A stretch of DNA of 14,187 nt from JBBRGG01 sp038240875 (GCA_038240875.1 JBBRGG010000078.1:1-14187); one strand, 5' to 3'; positions 6,392-13,399 are shown, counted from the stretch's first letter. The notes: a model not told the origin generated them from the letters alone. Numbers and translations: made by a program.

Positions 6392-7819
6392 ATGCTTTGG
6401 CAGCCTTCGTTGCCTGAGGCGTACCGCCGCCTCTCTTCCGCCGATCTCGCCTTGGCGATCTCGCGCGCACGGCAAATCCTCGGCCAATCTCTCGTGATCT
6501 TGGGGCATCACTACCAAGCCGACGAGGTCATTCGCCACGCCGACGTCACCGGCGACAGCCTCAAACTCTCGCAGGTCGCCGCAGGCTTGCGCGAAAAACA
6601 ACCTGTTGCCTACGTCATCTTCTGTGGCGTGCATTTCATGGCGGAAACCGCCGACATGCTGACCCCCGACGATGTCGCCGTCATCCTTCCTGATCTCTCC
6701 GCTGGGTGCTCCATGGCGGACATGGCTCAATACGACGACGCACTCGACGCCTGGACTCGCATCCACGATTCGCTCAACGAATCACACGCCGATCAAGTCG
6801 CGTCACGTGGCACGCCAGCAACCGCCGACGCAAACTGGTTTGGCCGCGTCATTCCTATTACGTATGTCAACTCGTCCGCCGCCATCAAAGCCTTCGTCGG
6901 CGATCATGGCGGAGCTTGTTGCACCAGCTCCAACGCCAAGCATGTTCTAGCCTGGGCTTTCGCCGGTGGCACGATGCCGCCACGTAATAAAGCTGCGGGC
7001 CAAACTGAGAAAGTCCAAACTGAGAAAATCCAAACTGAGGAAATCCAAACTGAGGAAATCAAAGTTCTCTTTCTTCCTGACCAACACCTAGGCCGAAACA
7101 CCGCTCACGCCCTAGGCGTCGACGTCGCCAAGCACGCCTGCCTGTATGACCCAAAGCGTTCGCGCGCAGGAGACCTACTGGGTGGCAGCACCGCTCAGCA
7201 AATCCAAGATGCAAAGGTCATTTTGTGGGCTGGCCATTGCTCGGTGCACAAGCTCTTTCGCCCTGAACACTGTGACCAGGTTCGTGCGCGCGCCGAAGGC
7301 ACACAGATCCTCGTGCATCCCGAGTGTGCCAAAGAAGTTGTGGATTTGGCTGATTTAAATGGCTCGACCGAATTCATCATCAACACGATTCGGGCCGCCA
7401 AGCCGGGGACAAAGTGGGCCGTGGGAACAGAAGTGCATTTGGTAGCAAGGCTGGCGAAAGAAGCCGCAGCACGCGATATACACGTGGCTATCTTGTCTGA
7501 TTGCCAGTGTTTATGCACGACGATGTATCGCATCGATGAGCCACATTTGCTCTGGGTGCTCGACCATTTGACTGGCGATAGCCAAGGCCGTTTACCAGCG
7601 AAATTAGACGGTAAACCCTTGGTAATCAACCAAGTACGCGTGCATCCCGAAGCACGCGCTAAGGCGCTTCTGTCGATTGATCGCATGCTTTCGATCACGG
7701 TGGCGAGCGCGGCGAACGCGGCAAGCAACGCCTCAAGCTCTTCGCAGATCAAGGTTAATGGCGGCCTTAAGCCCCCGCCCACGTCGTTACAGTCACTGCG
7801 CATGGTCGAAGTAGATTGA
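6392..7819 (+). CDS. nadA: Quinolinate synthase
   Basis: NadA condenses iminoaspartate with dihydroxyacetone phosphate to quinolinate, the precursor of NAD, using a [4Fe-4S] cluster. Landmarks: ILGHHYQADEV (36-46), GDSLKLS (54-60), FCGVHFMAETADML (77-90), TYVNSSA (157-163), VHPEC (308-312). The likely cluster ligands are Cys106 (SAGCSMAD), Cys283 (AGHCSVHK) and Cys375 (CTTM), the classic three-cysteine set. At 475 residues it is over 100 longer than usual: between the first and second ligands there is an extra segment including a 20-residue QTEKV/QTEEI array (204-223), and the C-terminus has an Ala/Ser/Asn-rich tail of some 40 residues. No Shine-Dalgarno site precedes the ATG; the leader is pyrimidine-rich. 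nadB and nadC are not in the window. Confidence 0.95.
   Translation: MLWQPSLPEAYRRLSSADLALAISRARQILGQSLVILGHHYQADEVIRHADVTGDSLKLSQVAAGLREKQPVAYVIFCGVHFMAETADMLTPDDVAVILPDLSAGCSMADMAQYDDALDAWTRIHDSLNESHADQVASRGTPATADANWFGRVIPITYVNSSAAIKAFVGDHGGACCTSSNAKHVLAWAFAGGTMPPRNKAAGQTEKVQTEKIQTEEIQTEEIKVLFLPDQHLGRNTAHALGVDVAKHACLYDPKRSRAGDLLGGSTAQQIQDAKVILWAGHCSVHKLFRPEHCDQVRARAEGTQILVHPECAKEVVDLADLNGSTEFIINTIRAAKPGTKWAVGTEVHLVARLAKEAAARDIHVAILSDCQCLCTTMYRIDEPHLLWVLDHLTGDSQGRLPAKLDGKPLVINQVRVHPEARAKALLSIDRMLSITVASAANAASNASSSSQIKVNGGLKPPPTSLQSLRMVEVD
7001..7060. repeat. 15-bp tandem repeat, 4 units, inside nadA
   Basis: Four units CAAACTGAGAAAGTC, CAAACTGAGAAAATC, CAAACTGAGGAAATC, CAAACTGAGGAAATC at 7001, 7016, 7031 and 7046. 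They add QTEKV, QTEKI, QTEEI, QTEEI to NadA in frame. Confidence 0.95.
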
Positions 7820-8131
7820 ACGAAACTGTTACCAGATATTCACGAGATACTTACGCAAAAAGCGCGAATTGAGCGAGTCATTGGCTGGATGTAAAATGCC
7901 TAGCGACGCGATCTGAATCAAGGCCGCCGATTCCGGATTATCCATATTGAAAGCGTAGCTCGAAGATCACGAATCGATACTTGGCAATGGCTCTGCGGGC
8001 AAAAGTGTTCGCTTAACTCGCAACTGACTATGCCAGGTCAGCCTAGCTGGTCAAGTAGTTATCAAGGGTTTCACGCAGAGAAATCGAGACAAATACTTGC
8101 GAGGTAGTTTGCACGTAATTGTCGAGAGGGA

Positions 8132-8160
8132 TTGACCTTGTGGGAAATGCGCGCGATACT
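8132..8160 (+). promoter_or_regulatory. Sigma70-type promoter, plus strand
   Basis: TTGACC (8132-8137), 17-base spacer, GATACT (8155-8160). It would start an RNA near 8167, about 410 bases before the HU start codon: either a long HU leader or a small RNA. Confidence 0.45.
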
Positions 8161-8208
8161 AGTCCCCGGCTCTTGTGGTATGTTGATCACGCGTGCCGAC
8201 ATTGACTT

Positions 8209-8256
8209 GTGGCTTTCGAGTTGGCTTTCGGGTTGGCTTTCGGGTTGGCTAATTGG
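8209..8256. repeat. 12-bp tandem repeat, 4 units, intergenic
   Basis: GTGGCTTTCGAG, then TTGGCTTTCGGG twice, then a degenerate TTGGCTAATTGG. The unit is 12 bp although no gene is annotated here. Confidence 0.85.
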
Positions 8257-8466
8257 ACAATTTTTTGAGCTATTTGTGTTTCGGCAGATTTAGCCTAAGG
8301 CGGTAACGAGTTTGTGTTTCGGTTGGTAGGAACTGTACTTGTGTTTTGCTGGTACTTTGGTAGAGTTAGTAGATCGGCTTTGGATTGTTGAGTTTTCGTG
8401 AAATTGCTGTGGTAACGTAGTTTCGAGTTTTAGTTTGAGTTTTGGATTAATCACATAGTGCGATTT

Positions 8467-8487
8467 GGGGCGTGGGGCGTGGGGCGT
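8467..8487. repeat. 7-bp tandem repeat GGGGCGT, 3 units
   Basis: Three perfect copies of GGGGCGT upstream of the HU gene. Confidence 0.9.
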
Positions 8488-8580
8488 GTAGACCTCTCGC
8501 GAGGGTAAGGACAGGTCGAAAACCATCGGCACGGATCTCGGGGTCTCCGGGAAGAACTGCCGAAGCAAGGAATGGGTGGG

Positions 8581-9000
8581 ATGGCCACGATTACGAAAAA
8601 GCAATTGGTCGAGCGTGTGAGTGAGCGTGCCAAGGTATCGCGGACCGATACCAAAAAAGTTATACAGGAATTCCTGGATCAGGTCATCAGCGAACTCAAG
8701 CGAGGCAACCGCCTTGAGTTCCGCGACTTCGGCGTCTTCGAGGTCAAGGAACGCGCGGCACGCATCGCGCAGAATCCCAAAACACTCGAACGCGTAATGG
8801 TCGCGGCGAAGCGCACGGTCAAGTTTAAGGTTGGCCGTTTGATGCGCGATAGCGTAGAGAAGCACCCTCCTAAACGCAGCGATGTTCCTACGGCGACCCG
8901 AGTCACGCCGACCCGCGCCGAGTCGCCACAGATCGAGATCAAGACCGACATCAAGTCCAATGGCGAGCGTGCACACGTTGAAAAGCACTTGTCGGTGTAA
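8581..9000 (+). CDS. HU/IHF-family DNA-binding protein with extended C-terminal tail
   Basis: HU-type proteins bind and bend DNA as dimers and compact the nucleoid. Two ATGs are possible; AAGGA touches the first (8572) but lies 9 bases before the second (8581), which also gives the family-typical start MATITKKQLVERVSE. Landmarks in the 139-residue protein: two N-terminal helices (5-40), LEFRDFGVFEVKERAAR (45-61), the DNA-intercalating arm with Asn65-Pro66 (QNPKT), then VKFKVGRLMRD (80-90). Family members are about 90-95 residues; here some 45 residues follow, rich in Pro, Thr, Glu and Lys and lacking the lysine-rich PAKKA repeats seen in some other HU tails. Whether it is HU or IHF-like cannot be told. 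A family A repeat starts 19 bases after the stop. Confidence 0.92.
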   Translation: MATITKKQLVERVSERAKVSRTDTKKVIQEFLDQVISELKRGNRLEFRDFGVFEVKERAARIAQNPKTLERVMVAAKRTVKFKVGRLMRDSVEKHPPKRSDVPTATRVTPTRAESPQIEIKTDIKSNGERAHVEKHLSV

Positions 9001-9018
9001 GATTGCGGCTAAATGTTC

Positions 9019-9096
9019 TTCACAGAATGATTAGTTCTTCTCTCGGCACAGGCCTCTGGCTTGTGTACTACTGCTTCTACTTCTACATTTTGTGAA
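9019..9096. repeat. Family A palindromic repeat, copy 3 (inverted)
   Basis: TTCACAGAATG (9019-9029) pairs with CATTTTGTGAA (9086-9096), 11 bp with one G-T. Inner stem CACAGGCC (9047-9054) pairs with GGCTTGTG (9058-9065). Read on the minus strand it aligns along its length with copy 2, including the purine-rich spacers. It sits directly after the HU stop codon. Confidence 0.75.
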
Positions 9097-9202
9097 CGTC
9101 TCACACGCCAATTTTTGTTGAAATCTGTGCTCTCTTGGGTACCTCTACTCGAAGAGAGAGCGTTGTGTCTTGAGTCTTAGCCTTTCGTGGCACAATGACC
9201 TG

Positions 9203-9236
9203 TCATGATCGCTTTGATCATGATATGACTTTTTTC
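9203..9236 (+). terminator. Possible terminator after the HU gene
   Basis: TCATGATC (9203-9210) and GATCATGA (9216-9223) form an 8-bp stem with a 5-base loop, followed by TATGACTTTTTTC. The stem is AT-rich, so it may be a weak terminator. Confidence 0.4.
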
Positions 9237-9268
9237 ATTCTTCATTTCCTTTTTTACCTTCTTCTTCT

Positions 9269-9303
9269 GCCTTGGGTGGTCCGGCCGTCCCGGCCGGTTG
9301 CTT
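9269..9303. repeat. Family B hairpin repeat, copy 2
   Basis: GCCTTGGGTGGT, then CCGGCCG (9281-9287), loop TCC, CGGCCGG (9291-9297), then TTGCTT. Flanks are identical to copy 1 over 12 bases while the stem carries a compensated base-pair change. Confidence 0.75.
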
Positions 9304-9399
9304 ATATACATCTCTTCGCTACTCCGAAGCGAAAGCAAAGGCATCCAAATCGCCTTCAATGCGATTCCACATTCCCCTGCCTTTACGCTTCTATCAACC

Positions 9400-9442
9400 A
9401 AAAAAATAATGGCGTCGGCCCCGTGTGCTGGGTCGACGCCAT
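9400..9442 (-). terminator. Rho-independent terminator, minus strand (distal)
   Basis: ATGGCGTCG (9409-9417) pairs with CGACGCCAT (9434-9442); the stem can extend inward with GG/CC. On the minus strand it is followed by TATTTTTTT. Second of two terminators in series downstream of the uracil-DNA glycosylase gene. Confidence 0.75.
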
Positions 9443-9460
9443 AAGAGAGTGTGCAAAAGT

Positions 9461-9500
9461 AAAAAACCCCGGCACTCAGAAACAAACCCGAGCGCCGGGT
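9461..9500 (-). terminator. Rho-independent terminator, minus strand (proximal)
   Basis: ACCCCGGC and CTC (9466-9477) pair with GAG and GCCGGGT (9490-9500) with a small bulge and one mismatch. On the minus strand the stem is followed by six U. It lies about 200 bases after the glycosylase stop codon. Confidence 0.7.
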
Positions 9501-9696
9501 CTCGTGGGGGTCAATGGGAAGGAACCTTGCCAGCTCGTAGACATTTACTTCTTATCTTGGCAAGTTGCTCGGGACACAAGTATATCCGCAGCCATTTCCC
9601 AGTGGTTGCATTCTGTCGAAGTTATTTTGTATCGACACGCTGACCATTGCACGATTTCGTGCCTAGGTCTTTGCTGATCAAGAACTTACGCCAAAT

Positions 9697-10779
9697 TCAA
9701 CTCTGCGGATAAAGTCTGCTTTCGCCGCTGCTTTCGATCTCGCCTTCGCTTTGTGTTGCAACCGCTAAGCACAATTTCTGTGCAACCTGTAGTAAGTCTG
9801 ACCAGACCTTGCGACGGTTCTCAGCCGTGTACGCCCGGAGCAAATATGCCGGGTGATAGGTCGGCATCACCGGCACGACCAATCCGTTGGGAAGCGTGAT
9901 CGACGCCCAATTAGCTCGTAATTTCGCCATCGAATCAGTTGATTTCAAGAGCGTGTGCGTGGCAGGCAAGCCCAAAGGTACGATCACTTCCGGGTGCACA
10001 ATCCCAAGCTGTTCAAGAAGATAAGGCTCGCACAACGCTGATTCAAAGCTCGTCGGCGTCGCGTTGTTTGGCGGCCTGGTCTTCAGAATATTGCAGATAT
10101 ATACCTCCTGCCGAGAGGTGCCCATCGCTGTGATCATCTTGTTGAGCAGTTGGCCCGACCTGCCCATAAAGGGAATGCCCGTTGTATCTTCTTCTTCGCC
10201 TGGGGCTTCGCCCACGAAGACCAAGCGGGCGCAGGGGTCGCCATCGCCAAAGACGATAAAATTGAAGGATGTGATAAACTGTTTGTGCGGGGCGTCGGCT
10301 TCGTATTGGGCGCGAAGAGCATCCAGCCGAGCTTGTGCTGCGGGTCGATCAGTCGGCTTTTTGGCTGGGGCAGGAACAGTGCTTGGGACAAAGACGTTGG
10401 CTGAACTTGATAGAGAAGTAGTCGCTTTCGAAGTGCTGGCCTTGGAAGGATTTATGGCCTTTGACGCGGCGATTGGTGCAGTAGACGCTGCTACTGGCGG
10501 TACCAGCTTTGGCATGAGAGCGTTTCCATATGAGTGTGCAGCGGAGAATTCGGTGGCGCTATTTGACGCATGATCTGGCGCGAGATTAGATGCGAAATTT
10601 GATGGGAGTTCTGGTGCAATCTCACCAACTGTCTCTTCGTATGCACGATATCGCGGGATAAAATCAACACCCATCAGGCGAGCCGTCTCGGCGTGCTGAG
10701 CCACCAGCGTGCGTAGCCGCTGCGCTGATTGTGCAGCTTGGATCGGAACTAGACTTGTTGTACTTTTCTGGCTGGTCAT
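9697..10779 (-). CDS. Family 4-type uracil-DNA glycosylase lacking most Fe-S cysteines
   Basis: Removes uracil from DNA, the first step of base excision repair. Core landmarks (360-residue numbering): motif A GEAPGEEED (190-198), GIPFMGRSGQLLNKMI (201-216), KTRPPNN (233-239), IVPLG (266-270) and motif B HPAYLLR (309-315). This matches family 4 (UdgA) rather than family 1. Family 4 enzymes carry a [4Fe-4S] cluster on four cysteines: a CxxC before the core, one in KCRPP and one just after. Here the CxxC region (about 158-172) has no Cys, KCRPP has become KTRPP (Thr234), and only Cys250 remains, so a normal cluster is unlikely. The N-terminus has a LMGVDFIPRYR segment (35-45), then about 100 low-complexity residues with 4-residue periodicity (58-81; DNA 10537-10608). 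No Shine-Dalgarno site is seen. It follows the small membrane protein gene by 102 bases and is followed by two terminators. Confidence 0.9.
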   Translation of the reverse strand: MTSQKSTTSLVPIQAAQSAQRLRTLVAQHAETARLMGVDFIPRYRAYEETVGEIAPELPSNFASNLAPDHASNSATEFSAAHSYGNALMPKLVPPVAASTAPIAASKAINPSKASTSKATTSLSSSANVFVPSTVPAPAKKPTDRPAAQARLDALRAQYEADAPHKQFITSFNFIVFGDGDPCARLVFVGEAPGEEEDTTGIPFMGRSGQLLNKMITAMGTSRQEVYICNILKTRPPNNATPTSFESALCEPYLLEQLGIVHPEVIVPLGLPATHTLLKSTDSMAKLRANWASITLPNGLVVPVMPTYHPAYLLRAYTAENRRKVWSDLLQVAQKLCLAVATQSEGEIESSGESRLYPQS

Positions 10780-10881
10780 GGCGCAATGACGCTAGTCATG
10801 CCAGTGTGCTAAATCGACCAATTCGCAGCGTTGGCGTGCGAATGCCGAGCGTTCAGGATGTGGTGCTCAAAGCATTGCGAA

Positions 10882-11229
10882 TCAGGACGGCGGCATGTGC
10901 TTCATAGGTTCCGTAGCCGCAGGAGCCGTTTGGGTTGGCAAGGTATCAGTTGGTTTAGTTTCGGCTGGCATAACCGGAACAGCAGGCATTTCAGGGGAGC
11001 TGCCAACCTGATCGCGAGCCTGATCCTTGGCGGCTTGCTCCACTTGCTCAGGAGTTGGGCTAGGCTGAGGCTTGTTGGGCTTGAAGTCAGGAATCGTGGA
11101 TGAGCCGCCACCAAAAAGCGTGCCACTCTCGATCAATGGAGGCAGCATAGCGCCAGCAAGGCCGCCAACGATGATGCCTAGAACAAGACCAGGCAGAAAT
11201 GCTTTGATGAATGGCGAACCCTTGCTCAT
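10882..11229 (-). CDS. Small single-pass membrane protein, Pro-rich tail (unknown function)
   Basis: I do not recognise this 115-residue protein. It has the best Shine-Dalgarno site in the window (AAGGAG, 6 bases before the ATG). A short basic N-terminus (MSKGSPFIK) leads into one membrane helix (about 10-33, glycine-rich, FLPGLVLGIIVGGLAGAML), then FGGGSST and a soluble part rich in Pro, Thr, Gln and Ala (47-115) with a mixed-charge segment EQVEQAAKDQARDQ that could form a short helix. The topology could be a signal anchor with the tail outside. It lies 102 bases upstream of the glycosylase gene on the same strand, so they may share a transcript; a functional link is not implied. Confidence 0.75.
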   Translation of the reverse strand: MSKGSPFIKAFLPGLVLGIIVGGLAGAMLPPLIESGTLFGGGSSTIPDFKPNKPQPSPTPEQVEQAAKDQARDQVGSSPEMPAVPVMPAETKPTDTLPTQTAPAATEPMKHMPPS

Positions 11230-11373
11230 GCGAACTCCTTCGTGGCGGTTAGAAACAGTGTATCGACGAATCTGCCACGTTCACCCACAATTCAACATGT
11301 AACCTTCACACTTACTCGTTTTGTGCGCACATTTCACGCACTGTCTGTATGGCGATAGGGTCTGGACACCAGC

Positions 11374-11580
11374 TTATGACCTCGCCGCCTGGCGCATTCG
11401 GTAGACCCAGCGAGCATACTCAAGAACCGACTTGATTCGATCAGTACGGCTGGGCATGCCGTTGCCAAAGGCGGTCTGCATGCGCCAAGTCCAATATGCA
11501 CCCTTAAACCGAAAGCCTGAAAGTACGCCTAATCGCGCGAGTTCGAGAAGGCCTCTACATGTGTCATAAAGGTATGCCAT
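11374..11580 (-). CDS. Small basic protein downstream of the epimerase gene (unknown function)
   Basis: A 68-residue protein whose ATG lies 8 bases after the TAA of the epimerase gene, so the two are probably one transcript. It is rich in Arg and aromatic residues: RGLLELARLGVL, then GAYWTWRMQTAFGNGMPSR and a C-terminal YARWVYRMRQ. The YWxWRxxTAFG and YxRWxxRMR pattern resembles short proteins I recall from other planctomycetes next to sugar-modifying genes; that is from memory and unverified. No signal peptide, membrane helix or Cys motif is seen, and no Shine-Dalgarno site, which fits translation coupled to the epimerase. Confidence 0.65.
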   Translation of the reverse strand: MAYLYDTCRGLLELARLGVLSGFRFKGAYWTWRMQTAFGNGMPSRTDRIKSVLEYARWVYRMRQAARS

Positions 11581-11588
11581 GGCTTGGT

Positions 11589-12656
11589 TTAAGCACCTGC
11601 AAGAGCGCGCTTGTACCAGCCGATGGTTTCAGCGAGGCCTTCTTCGACCGCCGCTATTGGTTCATAGCCAAGAAGTTGGGTAGCTTGTGCGATGTCGGCT
11701 AGCGAGTGAGCCACGTCGCCGCTGCGCGACTCTTTGAAAATTGGTACAGCATGATTCGCTATGTGGTTGCCTATTTGGTTGCTGATGTGATTGCTCATGT
11801 GATTACCCATGTGATTGGCCATGTGATTGGCCATGATCCGTGCTAGGTCGGCGATGCTGGTTCGCGTACCTACGCCAACGTTGATCGGCTGGCCCGTGAA
11901 CGAGCCAACTGCTGCACCGGCGAGGAGCGTCGCCAGCACAGCGTTACTCACAAAGGTGAAATCGCGAGTGTTGGAGCCATCGCCAAAGATTACCGGCTGT
12001 TCGCCTGCGATGAGTTTTTTAGCAAATGCAGCGACGACGGCGGAGTACGCCGAGTCGGCGGGTTGGCGTGGCCCAAAGACGTTAAAGTATCGAAGCGCAA
12101 CTGTTGATAGGCCATAGCTATGCGACCAGGAAGCCAAGAGGTGTTCGCTCGCCGCCTTGCTCGCGGCATATGGCGATTTTGGGCGAAGAGCCATGCTTTC
12201 AACTTTGGGAAGCTCGGGTTGGTCGCCATAGACCGAAGAGCTGGAGGCAGCGACAACTCGGCGAGCGTTGGCAGCGCGAGCGGCTTCGAGGACGCGGAGT
12301 GTGCCGGTGGCGTTGACCGACCAGGTGCGCTGAGGTTGTTCGATGCTGCGCGGCACCGAGCCTATCGCCGCAAGATGAAAGACAATTGCTTCCTCGGCGA
12401 CCGCGTCGGATACGGCTTCGTCGTCGAGAACGCTGCCTTGGATAAAGCGAACGCGTTCGGGATCAAGATCGATGAGACCGGAAAGGTGTTCGAGTGTTGA
12501 GTTGGAAAGGTCGTCGAGTACGCGGATGCGTGCGCCGAGAGATAGCAGTGCGTCGACGAGGTGACCGCCGATGAACCCGGCACCACCGGTCACGCAGACC
12601 TCGGCACCTTCATAAAAGGTGCGAAGCAAGGCCACCTTGTCAGCGGGAAGTTTCAT
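11589..12656 (-). CDS. NAD-dependent nucleotide-sugar epimerase/dehydratase (GalE/WbpP-like)
   Basis: An extended short-chain dehydrogenase/reductase acting on a UDP- or similar sugar nucleotide, for surface polysaccharide synthesis. I start it at ATG 12656 (MKLPADKVALLRTFYEG); the frame is open to a GTG at 12746, but those 30 residues are unlike the family. Landmarks (355-residue numbering): NAD-binding GGAGFIGG (24-31), VLDDLSN (46-52), FHLAA (93-97), SSSSVYG (138-144), catalytic Tyr163 and Lys167 in YAASK, RYFNVFGPRQ (189-198), GDGSNTRDFTFV (225-236), C-terminal GWYKRAL. The RYFNVFGPRQ and DFTFV motifs are those of UDP-GlcNAc/Glc 4-epimerases; the exact substrate is not decidable. Residues 275-302 are seven four-residue units (MANH, MGNH, ISNQ and so on), an expansion between two domain helices. 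No Shine-Dalgarno site. Confidence 0.92.
   Translation of the reverse strand: MKLPADKVALLRTFYEGAEVCVTGGAGFIGGHLVDALLSLGARIRVLDDLSNSTLEHLSGLIDLDPERVRFIQGSVLDDEAVSDAVAEEAIVFHLAAIGSVPRSIEQPQRTWSVNATGTLRVLEAARAANARRVVAASSSSVYGDQPELPKVESMALRPKSPYAASKAASEHLLASWSHSYGLSTVALRYFNVFGPRQPADSAYSAVVAAFAKKLIAGEQPVIFGDGSNTRDFTFVSNAVLATLLAGAAVGSFTGQPINVGVGTRTSIADLARIMANHMANHMGNHMSNHISNQIGNHIANHAVPIFKESRSGDVAHSLADIAQATQLLGYEPIAAVEEGLAETIGWYKRALAGA
11751..11834. repeat. 12-bp tandem repeat, 7 units, inside the epimerase gene
   Basis: Seven 12-bp units of the plus-strand type ATGTGATTGGCC, encoding MANH, MANH, MGNH, MSNH, ISNQ, IGNH, IANH on the minus strand. Unit length and copy number equal those of the array at 1531-1614, though the sequence differs. 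Confidence 0.9.
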
Positions 12657-13009
12657 AGACGCATGATGGTACCGTACTTGACGCTTCGACGCGCGGGAGG
12701 TTTGTGTGTGAACCCCCTCAACAGTCATCGAACTCGGCGATTGCACCTGTTAAGGTACAAGCCTCAAGTTTACAATTTTACTCTAAAGCAATCTCACGTG
12801 AAACGCGAACCGATTGTCTATGTTCATGCCGCTGGCCAGGAGTGCCTCGGTGAAAAGAGTGCCTTGAGTTTCAATACATCGCACGGCTGTTGCCTGACGC
12901 GCAGCGTGTGCTCGATACATAAAAAAACTCGCCTCAATAGAGGCGAGCGAGTGTTCGGCAGCATTCTTTACATACCCACACCAAACGTTAAAAAGTGAAT
13001 AACTTATCC
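12657..13009. other. Gap upstream of the epimerase gene
   Basis: Holds the terminator at 12921-12947 and must contain the epimerase promoter, for which I see no strong match. Open frames of 145 codons (+) and 95 codons (-) cross it but run through the terminator or the epimerase coding strand, so I do not call them. Confidence 0.5.
12921..12947 (-). terminator. Rho-independent terminator, minus strand
   Basis: CTCGCCTC (12928-12935) pairs perfectly with GAGGCGAG (12940-12947) around a 4-base loop; on the minus strand the stem is followed by seven U. It ends the transcript of the zinc-ribbon membrane protein gene, about 60 bases after its stop codon. Confidence 0.88.
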
Positions 13010-13399
13010 TTACTTCGATTCCGGTGCCACTGTTGGCTTCGGCCATTCGTAATTCAATGCTCTTTGCCACGCGGCTCGAAACGCGACGAGATCAACTTGA
13101 ACGCCGCATTCTGGACACGGCTTGTGATCGCTTTCTATGTCAAGTGTGTAACCACATTTAATGCAAACCTTGCCATCATATAAACGTACGTGTCGGATAA
13201 AAGAATATCGCACAGCAAAAATTAATGATCCCATAGTAATTAATACTAGCGCAACTGGTATAAACGCTAGGAAGACAGATTTATATCCCGTAAAGTAAAC
13301 TATTAAATCACGAGACTCAAAAGATAGTAAAACGCCAAACATGGTCATACACGTACATAATGTACAACTATATATTTTATATTTTTGAACTGTTTTCAT
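13010..13399 (-). CDS. Membrane protein with C-terminal zinc ribbon
   Basis: A 129-residue protein with two predicted membrane helices (about 9-27 and 41-63), a basic loop (RHVRLYDGK) and a zinc ribbon made of Cys79-x2-Cys82 (CIKCGY) and Cys95-x2-Cys98 (CPEC), followed by AWQRAL. The CxxCGY-x10-15-CPECG module behind membrane helices is very common in planctomycete proteins of unknown role; Cys-pair spacing suits one zinc ion. The function is unknown. The ATG at 13399 has no Shine-Dalgarno site. A TTGTCA and TATAAA pair lies just upstream but so close that transcription would start inside the gene, so either the promoter or the start codon is elsewhere. A strong terminator follows. Confidence 0.8.
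   Translation of the reverse strand: MKTVQKYKIYSCTLCTCMTMFGVLLSFESRDLIVYFTGYKSVFLAFIPVALVLITMGSLIFAVRYSFIRHVRLYDGKVCIKCGYTLDIESDHKPCPECGVQVDLVAFRAAWQRALNYEWPKPTVAPESK

Larger units (their letters stand above)
7820..8580. other. Gap between nadA and the HU gene
   Basis: No clear gene. It holds a plus-strand promoter (8132-8160), a 12-bp array (8209-8256) and a 7-bp array (8467-8487). On the minus strand one frame is open from the HU region to a TAA at 8290-8292 and again from there to a TGA at 8071; it includes SQPE SQPE SQLE repeats and could be a decayed low-complexity gene, but it has no good start site. Confidence 0.5.

Noticed and set aside
8290..8988. 232-codon minus-strand open frame opposite the HU gene
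   Set aside because: Most of it is antisense to a clear HU protein; only the 8290-8526 part lies outside, with no start signal.
9195..9677. 160-codon plus-strand open frame
   Set aside because: It runs through a family B hairpin and two minus-strand terminators and has no gene-like composition.
12561..12998. 145-codon plus-strand open frame
   Set aside because: Starts antisense to the epimerase and passes through a strong terminator.
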